From positions 2,437,001 to 2,501,000 of the forward strand of contig NZ_CP043051.1 in assembly GCF_008121495.1 (NCBI RefSeq): DNA of 64,000 nt, written 5' to 3'. Shown here one piece after another: positions 19,283 through 28,400 of the stretch. Both the position numbers and the translations under genes were made by a program. This DNA is from Mediterraneibacter gnavus ATCC 29149 (GTDB lineage Bacteria; Bacillota; Clostridia; Lachnospirales; Lachnospiraceae). Position 1 is the first letter of the stretch; each line of letters begins with the position of its first letter. The notes beneath the pieces were generated by a model, which saw only the letters and a program-made list of their open reading frames with translations, did not search any database and was not told the DNA's origin.

Positions 19283-20152
19283 ATGGAAGACCGGATCAGA
19301 ATTTTTTTAAACAATTACATAAATGGTTTATACTTTCCAACGGTACACCTGACAGATGTGATAGAGATATTGATCATTACAGTGATCGTGTATGAGATCA
19401 TGCTGTGGATCAAGAATACAAAAGCGTGGATGCTCTTAAAAGGGATGATCATGCTGGGGGCATTCTTTTTGCTTGCCGCGATCTTTAAGATGCATACGAT
19501 TTTATTTGTGGCAAAGGAGTCGATCAGCGTACTTGCAATAGCGGCAGTTGTCGTGTTCCAGCCGGAACTTAGAAGAGCTCTTGAAAAGCTGGGCGAAAAG
19601 AATTTTCTTACGAATGTTACTCTTTTTGATAAAAGCAAAGAAAATCAGCGCTTTTCCGATGAAACCCGAGACGGGATCGTGCGCGCATGCTTTGAGATGG
19701 GCAGTGTCTGCACAGGAGCGTTGATCGTTGTAGAGCAGGCGATTCATCTGACAGAGTATGAGGTGACGGGAATTGAACTGGATTGCAAGATCTCTTCACA
19801 GGTATTGGTCAATATATTTGAGCATAACACACCGCTTCATGACGGAGCAGTGATCATACGGGGAAATCGGATTACCTCAGCAACGTGTTACCTTCCTCTT
19901 TCAGATAATATGCAGATCAGCAAAGAACTGGGAACAAGACACAGAGCGGCGCTCGGAATGAGTGAGGTCTGTGATGCGCTGGTGATCGCAGTTTCGGAAG
20001 AGACAGGTCAGGTATCTGTTGCAATGGGCGGACAATTAGAGAGAGGAGTGTCAAAGGAGAGGCTTACAGAACGACTGAATCGGATTCAGTACAGATCAGC
20101 AGAGAAGAAAGCAAAAAAATGGAAAGGATGGCGCAGGAATGAAAAAGCATAA
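19283..20152 (+). CDS. cdaA: Membrane diadenylate cyclase CdaA
   Basis: Makes cyclic di-AMP from two ATP; the messenger controls potassium and osmolyte transport and cell-wall homeostasis. 289 residues. Seen: three N-terminal membrane helices (within residues 24-95), then the DAC domain with the two catalytic motifs intact, D187-G188-A189 in LHDGAVIIRGNR and R219-H220-R221 in GTRHRAALG. GGAGGTGAC precedes the ATG. Its 3' end overlaps the cdaR start by 14 nt, so the pair is translated together as in other Firmicutes. glmM, often third in this operon, is absent here. Confidence 0.96.
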   Translation: MEDRIRIFLNNYINGLYFPTVHLTDVIEILIITVIVYEIMLWIKNTKAWMLLKGMIMLGAFFLLAAIFKMHTILFVAKESISVLAIAAVVVFQPELRRALEKLGEKNFLTNVTLFDKSKENQRFSDETRDGIVRACFEMGSVCTGALIVVEQAIHLTEYEVTGIELDCKISSQVLVNIFEHNTPLHDGAVIIRGNRITSATCYLPLSDNMQISKELGTRHRAALGMSEVCDALVIAVSEETGQVSVAMGGQLERGVSKERLTERLNRIQYRSAEKKAKKWKGWRRNEKA

Positions 20153-21446
20153 ATACATGGAAAATCTGAGCTTGAAAGTGATTGCCCTGTTCTTCGCTGT
20201 ATTTCTGTGGCTGATCGTGATAAACATTGATGATCCTGTTGACACACAGACGTTTGATAATATTCCGGTGGAAGTAAAAAATGAGCAGGTTGTAAAAAGT
20301 AAAGGAAAAATGTATCAGATTTTGGATGGGACAGAGAATGTAAGTGTAAAAGTGACGGCAAAGCGTGAAATACTGGAGAAACTGACATCTTCAGATTTCA
20401 GCGCGGTTGCTGACATGCAGGAAATGCAGATCAACAGTCTGATCCCGATCAAAGTTTCTGTAAAGCGATATAGCAGTGAGTGTAAAGCTGAGGCTTCGCC
20501 GAATAACCTGGTAGTGGAGATCAATGATGTCAAACAGAAGGTATTTCCTCTGACAGTCAGTGTGTCAGGAACGCCGCAGAATGGATGTATCATTGGCAAC
20601 ATGACTGTAAATCCTGAAAAGATTACGATCAAAGGCTCAGAACCGCTTGTAGAAAGCATTGAAAAAGCAGTGGTTAAAGTGGATGTGACGGGACGCGCAG
20701 ATTCGGGAACTGTTCAGGGAAATCTGGTACTTTATGACAGTCAGGGTAATATTGTGGATCAGAGCAAGTTGAGCAATAACCTGAACACGGAGAAGGGAAT
20801 TCAGGTAGAGATCCAGATGCTGAATACAAAAGACGTACCGATTACATATCAGCAGCCGGAGAATCTGAAAGAGAATTATATTTGCACAGGATGGACCTGT
20901 GAGCCGCAGACAATACAAGTCAGCGGTACAAAAGAGATGCTGGATACGATATCGGAGATAGAAATTCCGACATCGGAAATTGATGTCAGTGATGTTACTA
21001 AAAAAGTAGAAAAGACAGTGGATATCACGCAGTATCTTCCGGAGGGAATCAAACTGGTGGATGAGAATGCCAATACGATTTTGATCACTGTTATGATTGA
21101 GAAGGAGGGTTCCAGGATTATAGAATTCCCGGTAGAAGGAATTCAGGTTAATAATCTGAAAGACAAATATGAGCTTACGTTTGAATCAGATGAAGTGATC
21201 GAATTGAAGTTTATCGGAGAACAGACAACACTTGATCAGCTGGATATTACAAATGCAGTTTCGATTGATCTGCAGGACTGTAAATCTACAGGAGAGTATG
21301 AGGTTCCGGTATCGATTGAAGTGCCTGACGGAGTAGAATTGGAAAAACAGCCTACAATAAAAGTAAAGCTGACAGAAAAGGAAGATGAAACAGATCAGAA
21401 AGCCGATAAGAAATCTGACAGTACACAGGAGAAATCGGAAAAATAA
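20139..21446 (+). CDS. cdaR: YbbR-domain regulator of CdaA
   Basis: Extracytoplasmic partner that modulates CdaA in other Firmicutes. 435 residues: one N-terminal membrane helix (about residues 10-29, VIALFFAVFLWLIVIN), then a long exported part with tandem YbbR repeats, recognisable by recurring PVEV/FPLTVSVSGTP/IPTSEIDVSDV stretches, and a charged low-complexity C-terminus (Lys, Asp, Glu, Ser). Starts inside cdaA. Confidence 0.9.
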   Translation: MKKHKYMENLSLKVIALFFAVFLWLIVINIDDPVDTQTFDNIPVEVKNEQVVKSKGKMYQILDGTENVSVKVTAKREILEKLTSSDFSAVADMQEMQINSLIPIKVSVKRYSSECKAEASPNNLVVEINDVKQKVFPLTVSVSGTPQNGCIIGNMTVNPEKITIKGSEPLVESIEKAVVKVDVTGRADSGTVQGNLVLYDSQGNIVDQSKLSNNLNTEKGIQVEIQMLNTKDVPITYQQPENLKENYICTGWTCEPQTIQVSGTKEMLDTISEIEIPTSEIDVSDVTKKVEKTVDITQYLPEGIKLVDENANTILITVMIEKEGSRIIEFPVEGIQVNNLKDKYELTFESDEVIELKFIGEQTTLDQLDITNAVSIDLQDCKSTGEYEVPVSIEVPDGVELEKQPTIKVKLTEKEDETDQKADKKSDSTQEKSEK

Positions 21447-21461
21447 GGGAGGAGACATAAA

Positions 21462-21737
21462 ATGGTCAGTGGAAAGACAAAAATCAAGAATCCTACAGGA
21501 CTGCATTTACGTCCGGCAGGATTATTCTGCAAAACAGCAATGCAGTTTGCAAGTAAGATCACGGTCAGAAAGCAGGCTCGAAATGAGGAGGTCACTGCCA
21601 ATGCAAAAAGTGTACTGAGTGTACTTGGGGCATGTATCAAAAGCGGAGATGAGATCGAAGTGATCTGTGAAGGCTCTGATGAGACAGCAGCTCTTGCAGA
21701 GATGATCAGGATCATTGAGGATGGACTGGGAGAATAA
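21462..21737 (+). CDS. HPr-family phosphocarrier protein
   Basis: 91 residues. Seen: the phosphorylatable histidine H15 in GLHLRPAG and the serine-phosphorylation motif as S50 in NAKSVLSVLG. Classic HPr has 31 residues between these two sites (H15, S46); here there are 35. Since both sites are kept it could serve in the sugar phosphotransferase system and in carbon catabolite control, but it is encoded without ptsI, behind cdaR (15 bp gap), which is more usual for a paralogue with a special role. GGGAGGAG precedes the ATG. Confidence 0.88.
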   Translation: MVSGKTKIKNPTGLHLRPAGLFCKTAMQFASKITVRKQARNEEVTANAKSVLSVLGACIKSGDEIEVICEGSDETAALAEMIRIIEDGLGE

Positions 21738-21762
21738 AGGTTACAGAGCAAAGGAGAAAAAC

Positions 21763-22674
21763 ATGAACAAAGCAACATTAGTCGTAATGGCGGCAGGGAT
21801 TGGAAGCAGATTTGGTGGCGGAATCAAACAGCTGGAACCGGTGGGACCAAACGGAGAGATTATTATGGATTACTCCATTTATGATGCAATGGAAGCCGGA
21901 TTTGATAAGGTTGTATTTGTAATCAGAAAGGATCTGAAAAAAGATTTTAAAGAAGTGATCGGAAACCGGATTGAAAAGGTTGTAGAGGTTGCTTACGCAT
22001 ATCAGGAGGTAGATGATATTCCGCAGGCGTATCGGGAACGTTTTTCAGGTCGCACAAAGCCATGGGGAACCGGACAGGCAATTCTCTGCTGTAAGGATGT
22101 TGTAGACAGTCCGTTTCTGGTCATTAATGCAGATGATTACTATGGAAAGCAGGCATATGTGGAAGCGTACGAGTACCTTACAAGAGAGACAACATCAAAG
22201 GATGAGATCTGTATGGTCAGCTTTGTTTTGAAAAATACACTGAGTGATAACGGCGGGGTAACACGCGGAGTCTGTAAAGTAAATGAAAACGGATATCTTG
22301 CAGATATTGTGGAGACGTCCAATATTGAGAAATATGAGAGCGGAGCAGCCGTTCACAAGGGAGAAGCGTACATTCCAATCGATATTGAATCCAGCGTTTC
22401 CATGAATATGTGGGGACTTACGCCAGAGTTCTTCCAGATTCTGGAAAGTGGATTTGAGGCATTTGTAGCAAATACCCCGGCAGATAACTTGAAAGCAGAA
22501 TATTTACTGCCGACGATCATTGGTGATCTTTTGGCGGAGAAAAAGCTTGCAGTAAAAGTGCTGACATCAAAAGATAAATGGTTTGGTGTGACTTATAAAG
22601 AAGATAAGGATTCCGTTGTTTCGGAATTGCAGGCTTTGATTCATGCGGGAGTTTATCCGAAAAAGTTATTCTGA
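21763..22674 (+). CDS. Nucleotidyltransferase family protein (sugar-phosphate type)
   Basis: 303 residues. Seen: the N-terminal nucleotide-binding signature VVMAAGIGSRFGGGIKQLEP of the glucose-1-phosphate nucleotidylyltransferase / MobA-like fold, and VINADDYYG in the metal-binding position. The substrate is not evident; it is not a canonical RfbA, GalU or GlmU. An open frame starts earlier at 21715 inside the HPr gene, but AAAGGAG stands directly before the ATG at 21763. It is the last gene before a terminator. It could supply an activated sugar for envelope synthesis. Confidence 0.85.
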   Translation: MNKATLVVMAAGIGSRFGGGIKQLEPVGPNGEIIMDYSIYDAMEAGFDKVVFVIRKDLKKDFKEVIGNRIEKVVEVAYAYQEVDDIPQAYRERFSGRTKPWGTGQAILCCKDVVDSPFLVINADDYYGKQAYVEAYEYLTRETTSKDEICMVSFVLKNTLSDNGGVTRGVCKVNENGYLADIVETSNIEKYESGAAVHKGEAYIPIDIESSVSMNMWGLTPEFFQILESGFEAFVANTPADNLKAEYLLPTIIGDLLAEKKLAVKVLTSKDKWFGVTYKEDKDSVVSELQALIHAGVYPKKLF

Positions 22675-22690
22675 AATAAAAAATAAGAGA

Positions 22691-22723
22691 GGGGGCGCAG
22701 CAAATCAGGCTGCGTTCCCTTTT
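22691..22723 (+). terminator. Intrinsic terminator closing the cdaA-HPr transcript
   Basis: 11-bp stem GGGGGCGCAGC / GCTGCGTTCCC with two G-U pairs, 7-nt loop, TTTT at 22720-22723. Confidence 0.8.
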
Positions 22724-22775
22724 GCCGCGTAAAAGTGGTCAGTATAAAAGTTGGAATTAAGGAGAGGACATAAGA

Positions 22776-24428
22776 TTGCAGGAGTTAAAGAAAAAGCATA
22801 GAAAGAAGCCGAAAAAAGAGTTAGACAGAGGGGCGCAAAAAGAGCAGAAGAATCTGACGGATATAACGGAAGAACAGTTGAAAGTGAATATCGGGATTGT
22901 TCGTTTGGGAAACATGATAAAGGTGATTCAGATTGTGATGAAAGTGCTGTTGTGTATGTTAGCAGTGTTATTCTCATTTCTGGCAATCTTGCTTCATGAA
23001 GCGGCAAACTGGATGCTGGCGACATGGACAAATCTGTCTATGGAGGAGCTTGTCGCTCAGTTAAAGACACCAATCCAGGGCACCAGTCATGAGGTACTCT
23101 GGGATTTTGTAGAGACTTGTATACCGGCCGCAGTGATGGCAGTGTTTTTTGTGGTATTGGTAATCGTAATGGTGCGAAAAACAAAGATTACAAAATGGGT
23201 GGTACAGATTGGAGCGGTTGCAGGTTCGATGGCACTGATTGTATCATCCGGACAGATGGTGTGGAATGAACTGGATGTTGGAGAATATCTGGAAAATCAG
23301 GATACGATCTCGATGTTTTTGCAGGAGAATTATATGGATCCGGCGTTGGTTCCGGTTACATTTCCCGAGCAGAAGAGAAATCTGGTGTACATTTTTATGG
23401 AGTCCATGGAATCCACGTACGCTTCAACAGATGTAGGCGGCGCTTTTGCAGAAAATGATATTCCGGAGATGACGCAGCTGGCAATGGAAAACGTTAATTT
23501 TTCGACGGGCGATATGCTGGGCGGTCTGATTCCTTCTGATGGTGCCACGTGGACAATGGGAGCTATGGTGGCGCAGACATCCGGGTTGCCGCTGAAGGTA
23601 AAGCTACGCGCGGAGAATATACAGGAAGATGTGCAAGTGCTTCCGGGAGCAACTGTTCTGGGTGATATGTTAGCGGTACAAGGCTACAAACAGGTTGTTA
23701 TGTTTGGCTCAGAAGGGGAGTTTGCCGGAAGAAAACAGTATTTTGAGGGACATGGAAATTATGAAGTGAAAGATTTGCTCTACGCTCAGCAAAACGGTCT
23801 CATACCTCCGGATTATCGAGTGTGGTGGGGATATGAGGATCATAAATTGTACGATTTTGCAAGGCGGGAAGTAACAAATCTGGCTAACAGCGGACAACCA
23901 TTTAACTTTACGATGCTGACTGTTGACACCCATTTTGAAGATGGATATGTTTGTGATCTGTGCCAGGATGAACATCCGGGCAATCAGTATGCAAACGTGA
24001 TGTCCTGCGCTAGCAGACAGGTCGTGGATTTTGTGAACTGGTTGAAAGCACAGCCATTTTATGAGAATACCACGATTGTGATTGTAGGAGATCATTTGAC
24101 GATGGACAGTGATTTTTGTCAGGATGTGCCGGAAGATTATACGCGAGGTGTATATAATACGATCATCAATGCTCCAATTGTTCCGGTCAATCAGAAAAAC
24201 AGAATGGCGACAACAATGGATATGTTTCCAACGACAATTGCGGCATTGGGAGCACAGATTGAAGGGGATCGCCTGGGACTCGGAACAAATTTGTTTTCAG
24301 CAGAGCCGGCTCTTGCAGAAAAAGTGGGAATGGATACCCTGAATAAGGAAATTAGAAAACGTTCTATTTTTTATGAACAGATAGCAGGAAAAGAAAATAT
24401 TGATGATTCAGTCATGGATATGAAGTAA
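22776..24428 (+). CDS. LtaS/MdoB-like membrane sulfatase-fold phosphotransferase
   Basis: 550 residues. A basic N-terminus and three or four membrane helices (within residues 45-160) are followed by an extracellular sulfatase-fold domain: YIFMESMEST near residue 205 and DGATWTMG near 250 (the usual nucleophile-Thr/Ser region), VDTHFEDG and IVGDHLTMD for metal binding. Relatives transfer glycerol phosphate or related groups from lipids to lipoteichoic acid, periplasmic glucans or wall polysaccharide. The start is TTG at 22776, 8 nt after AAGGAGAGG. Given the rhamnose locus nearby, decoration of that polysaccharide (as GacH does in streptococci) is possible but is inference. Confidence 0.85.
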   Translation: MQELKKKHRKKPKKELDRGAQKEQKNLTDITEEQLKVNIGIVRLGNMIKVIQIVMKVLLCMLAVLFSFLAILLHEAANWMLATWTNLSMEELVAQLKTPIQGTSHEVLWDFVETCIPAAVMAVFFVVLVIVMVRKTKITKWVVQIGAVAGSMALIVSSGQMVWNELDVGEYLENQDTISMFLQENYMDPALVPVTFPEQKRNLVYIFMESMESTYASTDVGGAFAENDIPEMTQLAMENVNFSTGDMLGGLIPSDGATWTMGAMVAQTSGLPLKVKLRAENIQEDVQVLPGATVLGDMLAVQGYKQVVMFGSEGEFAGRKQYFEGHGNYEVKDLLYAQQNGLIPPDYRVWWGYEDHKLYDFARREVTNLANSGQPFNFTMLTVDTHFEDGYVCDLCQDEHPGNQYANVMSCASRQVVDFVNWLKAQPFYENTTIVIVGDHLTMDSDFCQDVPEDYTRGVYNTIINAPIVPVNQKNRMATTMDMFPTTIAALGAQIEGDRLGLGTNLFSAEPALAEKVGMDTLNKEIRKRSIFYEQIAGKENIDDSVMDMK

Positions 24429-24438
24429 AAATGAAAAA

Positions 24439-24467
24439 TTGAAGCATCTTAATAAATGTGCTATAGT
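24439..24467 (+). promoter_or_regulatory. Promoter of the GtrB-like gene
   Basis: TTGAAG (24439-24444), 17-bp spacer, TATAGT (24462-24467), 30 bp before the start codon. Confidence 0.65.
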
Positions 24468-24497
24468 GAAGTTAAGAAAATATGAAGAGGAAAAGCG

Positions 24498-25433
24498 ATG
24501 GAAAAAATAAGTGTAGTTGTTTCATGCTATAACGAAGAAGAAAGTATTCCTTTGTTTTATAATGAAATAAAAAAAGTAATGGAGATTATGAAAGAATTCC
24601 AGTTTGAAGTTCTTTTTGTAGATGATGGGTCAAAGGACAGAACTCTTGAAGTTGCAAAAGAACTGGCAAAAAAAGACGAATGTATAAAGTATGTATCATT
24701 TTCCAGAAATTTTGGGAAAGAAGCAGCAATGTATGCAGGATTAAGTTATGCTTCTGGGGACTATGTCACGATTATGGATGCTGATCTGCAGGATCCACCG
24801 AGGTTATTGCCGGAGATGATGCATTATATCAAAGAAGAAGGATATGATTCGGTGGCAACAAGACGAGTGACAAGAAAAGGAGAGCCAAAGATCCGGTCAT
24901 TTTTTGCAAGGAGATTTTATCATTTGATCAAGAAAATTTCAGATACGGAAATTGTAGATGGAGCCAGAGATTATCGATTGATGACGCGTCAGTTTGTAAA
25001 CAGTCTTCTGGAGCTGGAAGAATACAATAGATTTTCAAAAGGTCTGTATGGTTGGGTTGGATATAAAACAAAATGGATGGAATATGAAAACATCGAGAGA
25101 GTTGCAGGTGAGACAAAGTGGTCTTTCTGGAAATTGTTTGTGTATGCAATCGAAGGGATTGTTGCTTTTTCTACAGTACCGTTGCTGATTTCAGCAATCA
25201 TGGGAATTGTACTCTGTGTACTTGCGTTTATATTGATTATCGTAATTGTTGCAAAAACACTGATTTTTGGAGATCCGACCTCTGGATGGCCGTCTATGGT
25301 ATGTATTATGCTATTCATAGGTGGAATTCAACTGTTTTGTATCGGTATTTTAGGGGAGTATTTTGCAAAAGCATATATGGAATTGAAAAAAAGACCAATT
25401 TTTATTTGCAAAGAGACAAATATTCAGCCATAG
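24498..25433 (+). CDS. Membrane glycosyltransferase family 2, GtrB/DPM1-like
   Basis: 311 residues. Seen: GT-A fold with VVSCYNEEESIP, DDGSKDRT and the metal site DADLQDPP, then two C-terminal membrane helices (about 230-260 and 270-295). Proteins of this shape load a sugar (often glucose or GlcNAc) onto undecaprenyl phosphate, which a GT-C enzyme then uses outside the membrane. Candidate GT-C partners are at 36948 and 38307. Followed 51 bp later by the large hydrolase gene with no terminator between. Confidence 0.88.
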   Translation: MEKISVVVSCYNEEESIPLFYNEIKKVMEIMKEFQFEVLFVDDGSKDRTLEVAKELAKKDECIKYVSFSRNFGKEAAMYAGLSYASGDYVTIMDADLQDPPRLLPEMMHYIKEEGYDSVATRRVTRKGEPKIRSFFARRFYHLIKKISDTEIVDGARDYRLMTRQFVNSLLELEEYNRFSKGLYGWVGYKTKWMEYENIERVAGETKWSFWKLFVYAIEGIVAFSTVPLLISAIMGIVLCVLAFILIIVIVAKTLIFGDPTSGWPSMVCIMLFIGGIQLFCIGILGEYFAKAYMELKKRPIFICKETNIQP

Positions 25434-25483
25434 GCTTTTATATATAGATATTACGCAAGAGAGAAAGGGGTTAAAACAAAAGA

Positions 25484-28400
25484 ATGAAAAAAGTACAGAA
25501 AGTACTTACGCTGTTACTGGTGTTTATGATGGTGTTTACTACAGCTGGAATGAATGTGGCGGCAGCTGGGGAGATGGATTCTGTTGCAGGAGAAGCAGAT
25601 ATACAATCACAGGAGCAACAGCAGACTTTAGATGAAACAGACACACAGCAGGAGACAACACAGCAGCCTTTGGAAGGAATTCTGGAGTATGTATATGTGG
25701 ATGAAGCAGTGGTCAATATGCCACAGACACAGAATATAGCAGTTGGATTTTCGGATGAGAGCCTGGTGCTGGAATCTGCAGTTCTACATTATAGTTCTGT
25801 TGTTACAGGTGAACAGTTTGAAATGCCGGCGTCAGCAATTGTGAACAATACAGTTTTGTTTACACAGGATTATCCGGAAGGATCAGCAGAAGATGTGTAT
25901 CAGCTGGATAGCCTGACATATCAGAGCTCGGGAGTAAGTTCTACGGTAAATCTGCTGGATGAAGAAATTGATGCGGGTTATACAGTTACAGTACAACCGG
26001 AAGAGGAGAATTCTTCAGAGGAAGCAGTGCCGGATGTGGCAGTATATTCACTTAGTGAAGACGGAAATGTGATCGAGGCTTCTTCAGATACAGAGAACAT
26101 TGAGGAAACTGTGGCAGGAGTGCTGGAAGAGGCAGATCCTGTATCACCGCTTGCAAGAGAAGCAAGAGCCAATAAAACGGTGGTGATCTGTGCCGGACAT
26201 GATGCGACACATACAGGAGCCAGCGGCAATGGACTAAAAGAAGAAGAGCTTACTTTTAAAGTTGCACAGTATTGCAAACAGGCATTGGAGCAGTATCAGG
26301 GAGTTACAGTGTATATGGACAGAGATTCTATTTCCTGTAAATATCCGGGACAGAATACAAGCTATTGCCTGAATCAGAGAATCAAAGATGCAGCGGCACT
26401 CGGAGCGACCGTATTTGTAGATATTCATTTCAATACAGGAGGGGGAACGGGAGCCGAGGTTTACTATCCAAACAAAAGCTATAATGAAGGAATCCATCAG
26501 GAAGGTCAGAATCTGGCAAATAAGATTCTGAGCGAGTTGTCAGCACTTGGATTAAGAAATCGTGGTGCAAAGATTAAAGACGGTACGACTGGAGAGACAG
26601 ATCCGAATGGAAATAAAGATGACTATTTTACGACAAACTATCTTTCTAAACAGTATGGAATGACAGGGGTGATCGTAGAACACGCATTCTTAGACAGTGC
26701 ATCTGATGCCGCGAAATTGAAAGATGAGAATTTCTTGAAAAAGCTGGGAGAAGCAGATGCAGCAGGAATTGCAGCAACTTACGGGTTCAGCAAAGGCAAT
26801 AACGGAAACGAGCAGGCAACTGTGCAGATTAAGAACAAAAATGATTTTAATGGAACTGCACAGATTGAGGTGAGTGGAGTTGGTGCCGGAGCACAAATTG
26901 CAGTATGGAGTGATGACAATGGACAGGATGATTTGAAGTGGTATTCTGTATCCGGAAACAGTGGGACAGTAAATTTTGATATCAAAAACCACAAAAAATC
27001 AGCAGGGACATATAATGTGCATGTATACAATTCATCATCTACGAAAATCTTGTGTAATACGACATTTCGTGTTTCAAAAGATACATCTGCAAAACTGAAG
27101 GTTTCTGCAGTTGATGGAAGACAAGACTTATACCGTGTGAAACTGAGTTTTGCAGATATGCCAGATGAAGTAAGCGGTGTACAGTTTCCGGTTTGGAGTA
27201 AAGGTGATCAAAGTGATATCAGATGGATTACAGCTCAGAAAACGTCAAGTGGAGTATGGGAAGCGGATGTAAGTATATCAGGATATCAAATAGGAGATAT
27301 CTATCAGGTGCATGCCTATGCAAGTCTCACGAATGGCAAACAGGTATTTATTGGAAATTCTACATTTAAAGTGGTGGGACCAAGCGCAGATGTTACAATT
27401 AAGAATTATAGTGCTGAAAATGGAACTTTTGATGTAGTTGTCGAAAATATAGTGGCACCGGCAGGGGTCAAAGAAGTACAGGTTCCGGTTTGGAGTCTTA
27501 GGGGTCAGAGTGATATTGTTTGGTACAGAGCAGAGAAACAGTCTGATGGAACATATAAAGTAGGAGTAGACATTGCAAACCACAAAAATAATACTGGTAC
27601 ATATAATATTCACATATATATTCTGGGCAATGACGGAAGTCAGACGATGGTTGCTTCTACTACGCAGAAGGTAGAAGCTTCTGCAGTTGAGATTACAGCA
27701 AAAGATGAGACCGGAAAAGAAAGCCAGTATGAATTGACAGCAAAGAATGTCAGAAACGCAGATCAGGTAAGGTTTGCGGTGTGGAGTGACGTAAATGGAC
27801 AGGACGATTTGATTTGGTATGATGCAAAGAAGAAATCATCTACATGGAGTACAGAAATTTCGATTGTAAATCATAAGACAGCAGGTGTTTATAATGTCCA
27901 TGTATACAGCACAGTTGGGAAAAAGCAGACGTTAATTGGAAATACTACTTTTAAAGTGAGTTCTCCGACAGGAACTCTGGAAGTGAAAAATTACAGCGAG
28001 TCAAAAGGAAGTTTTGAAGTAATCTTGAAAAATGTAACTTCAAAATCAGGCGTCAATGCAGTATATATTCCAGTTTGGAGCGAGTCAAATCAGAGTGATA
28101 TTGTGTGGTATCAGGCAGATAAACAGAGTGATGGCAGCTATAAAGTGATTGTGAAGACAAAGAATCACAATCAGAATACAATATATAATATCCATGCATA
28201 TGTAACTGCCAAAAACGGTATCATGCAGTTTGTGGACGGTACAAGCAAAGATGTAAGCAAAATGGAGCCCAAAGTAAGTATATCGAATGCAGATGGGAAA
28301 GAAAAGAAATACACTGCCACGATAGAAAATGCAAATGCGCTTGGGAAAGTCAGTAGTGTGCAGTTTGCAGTGTGGAGTGATACAAACGGACAGGATGATT

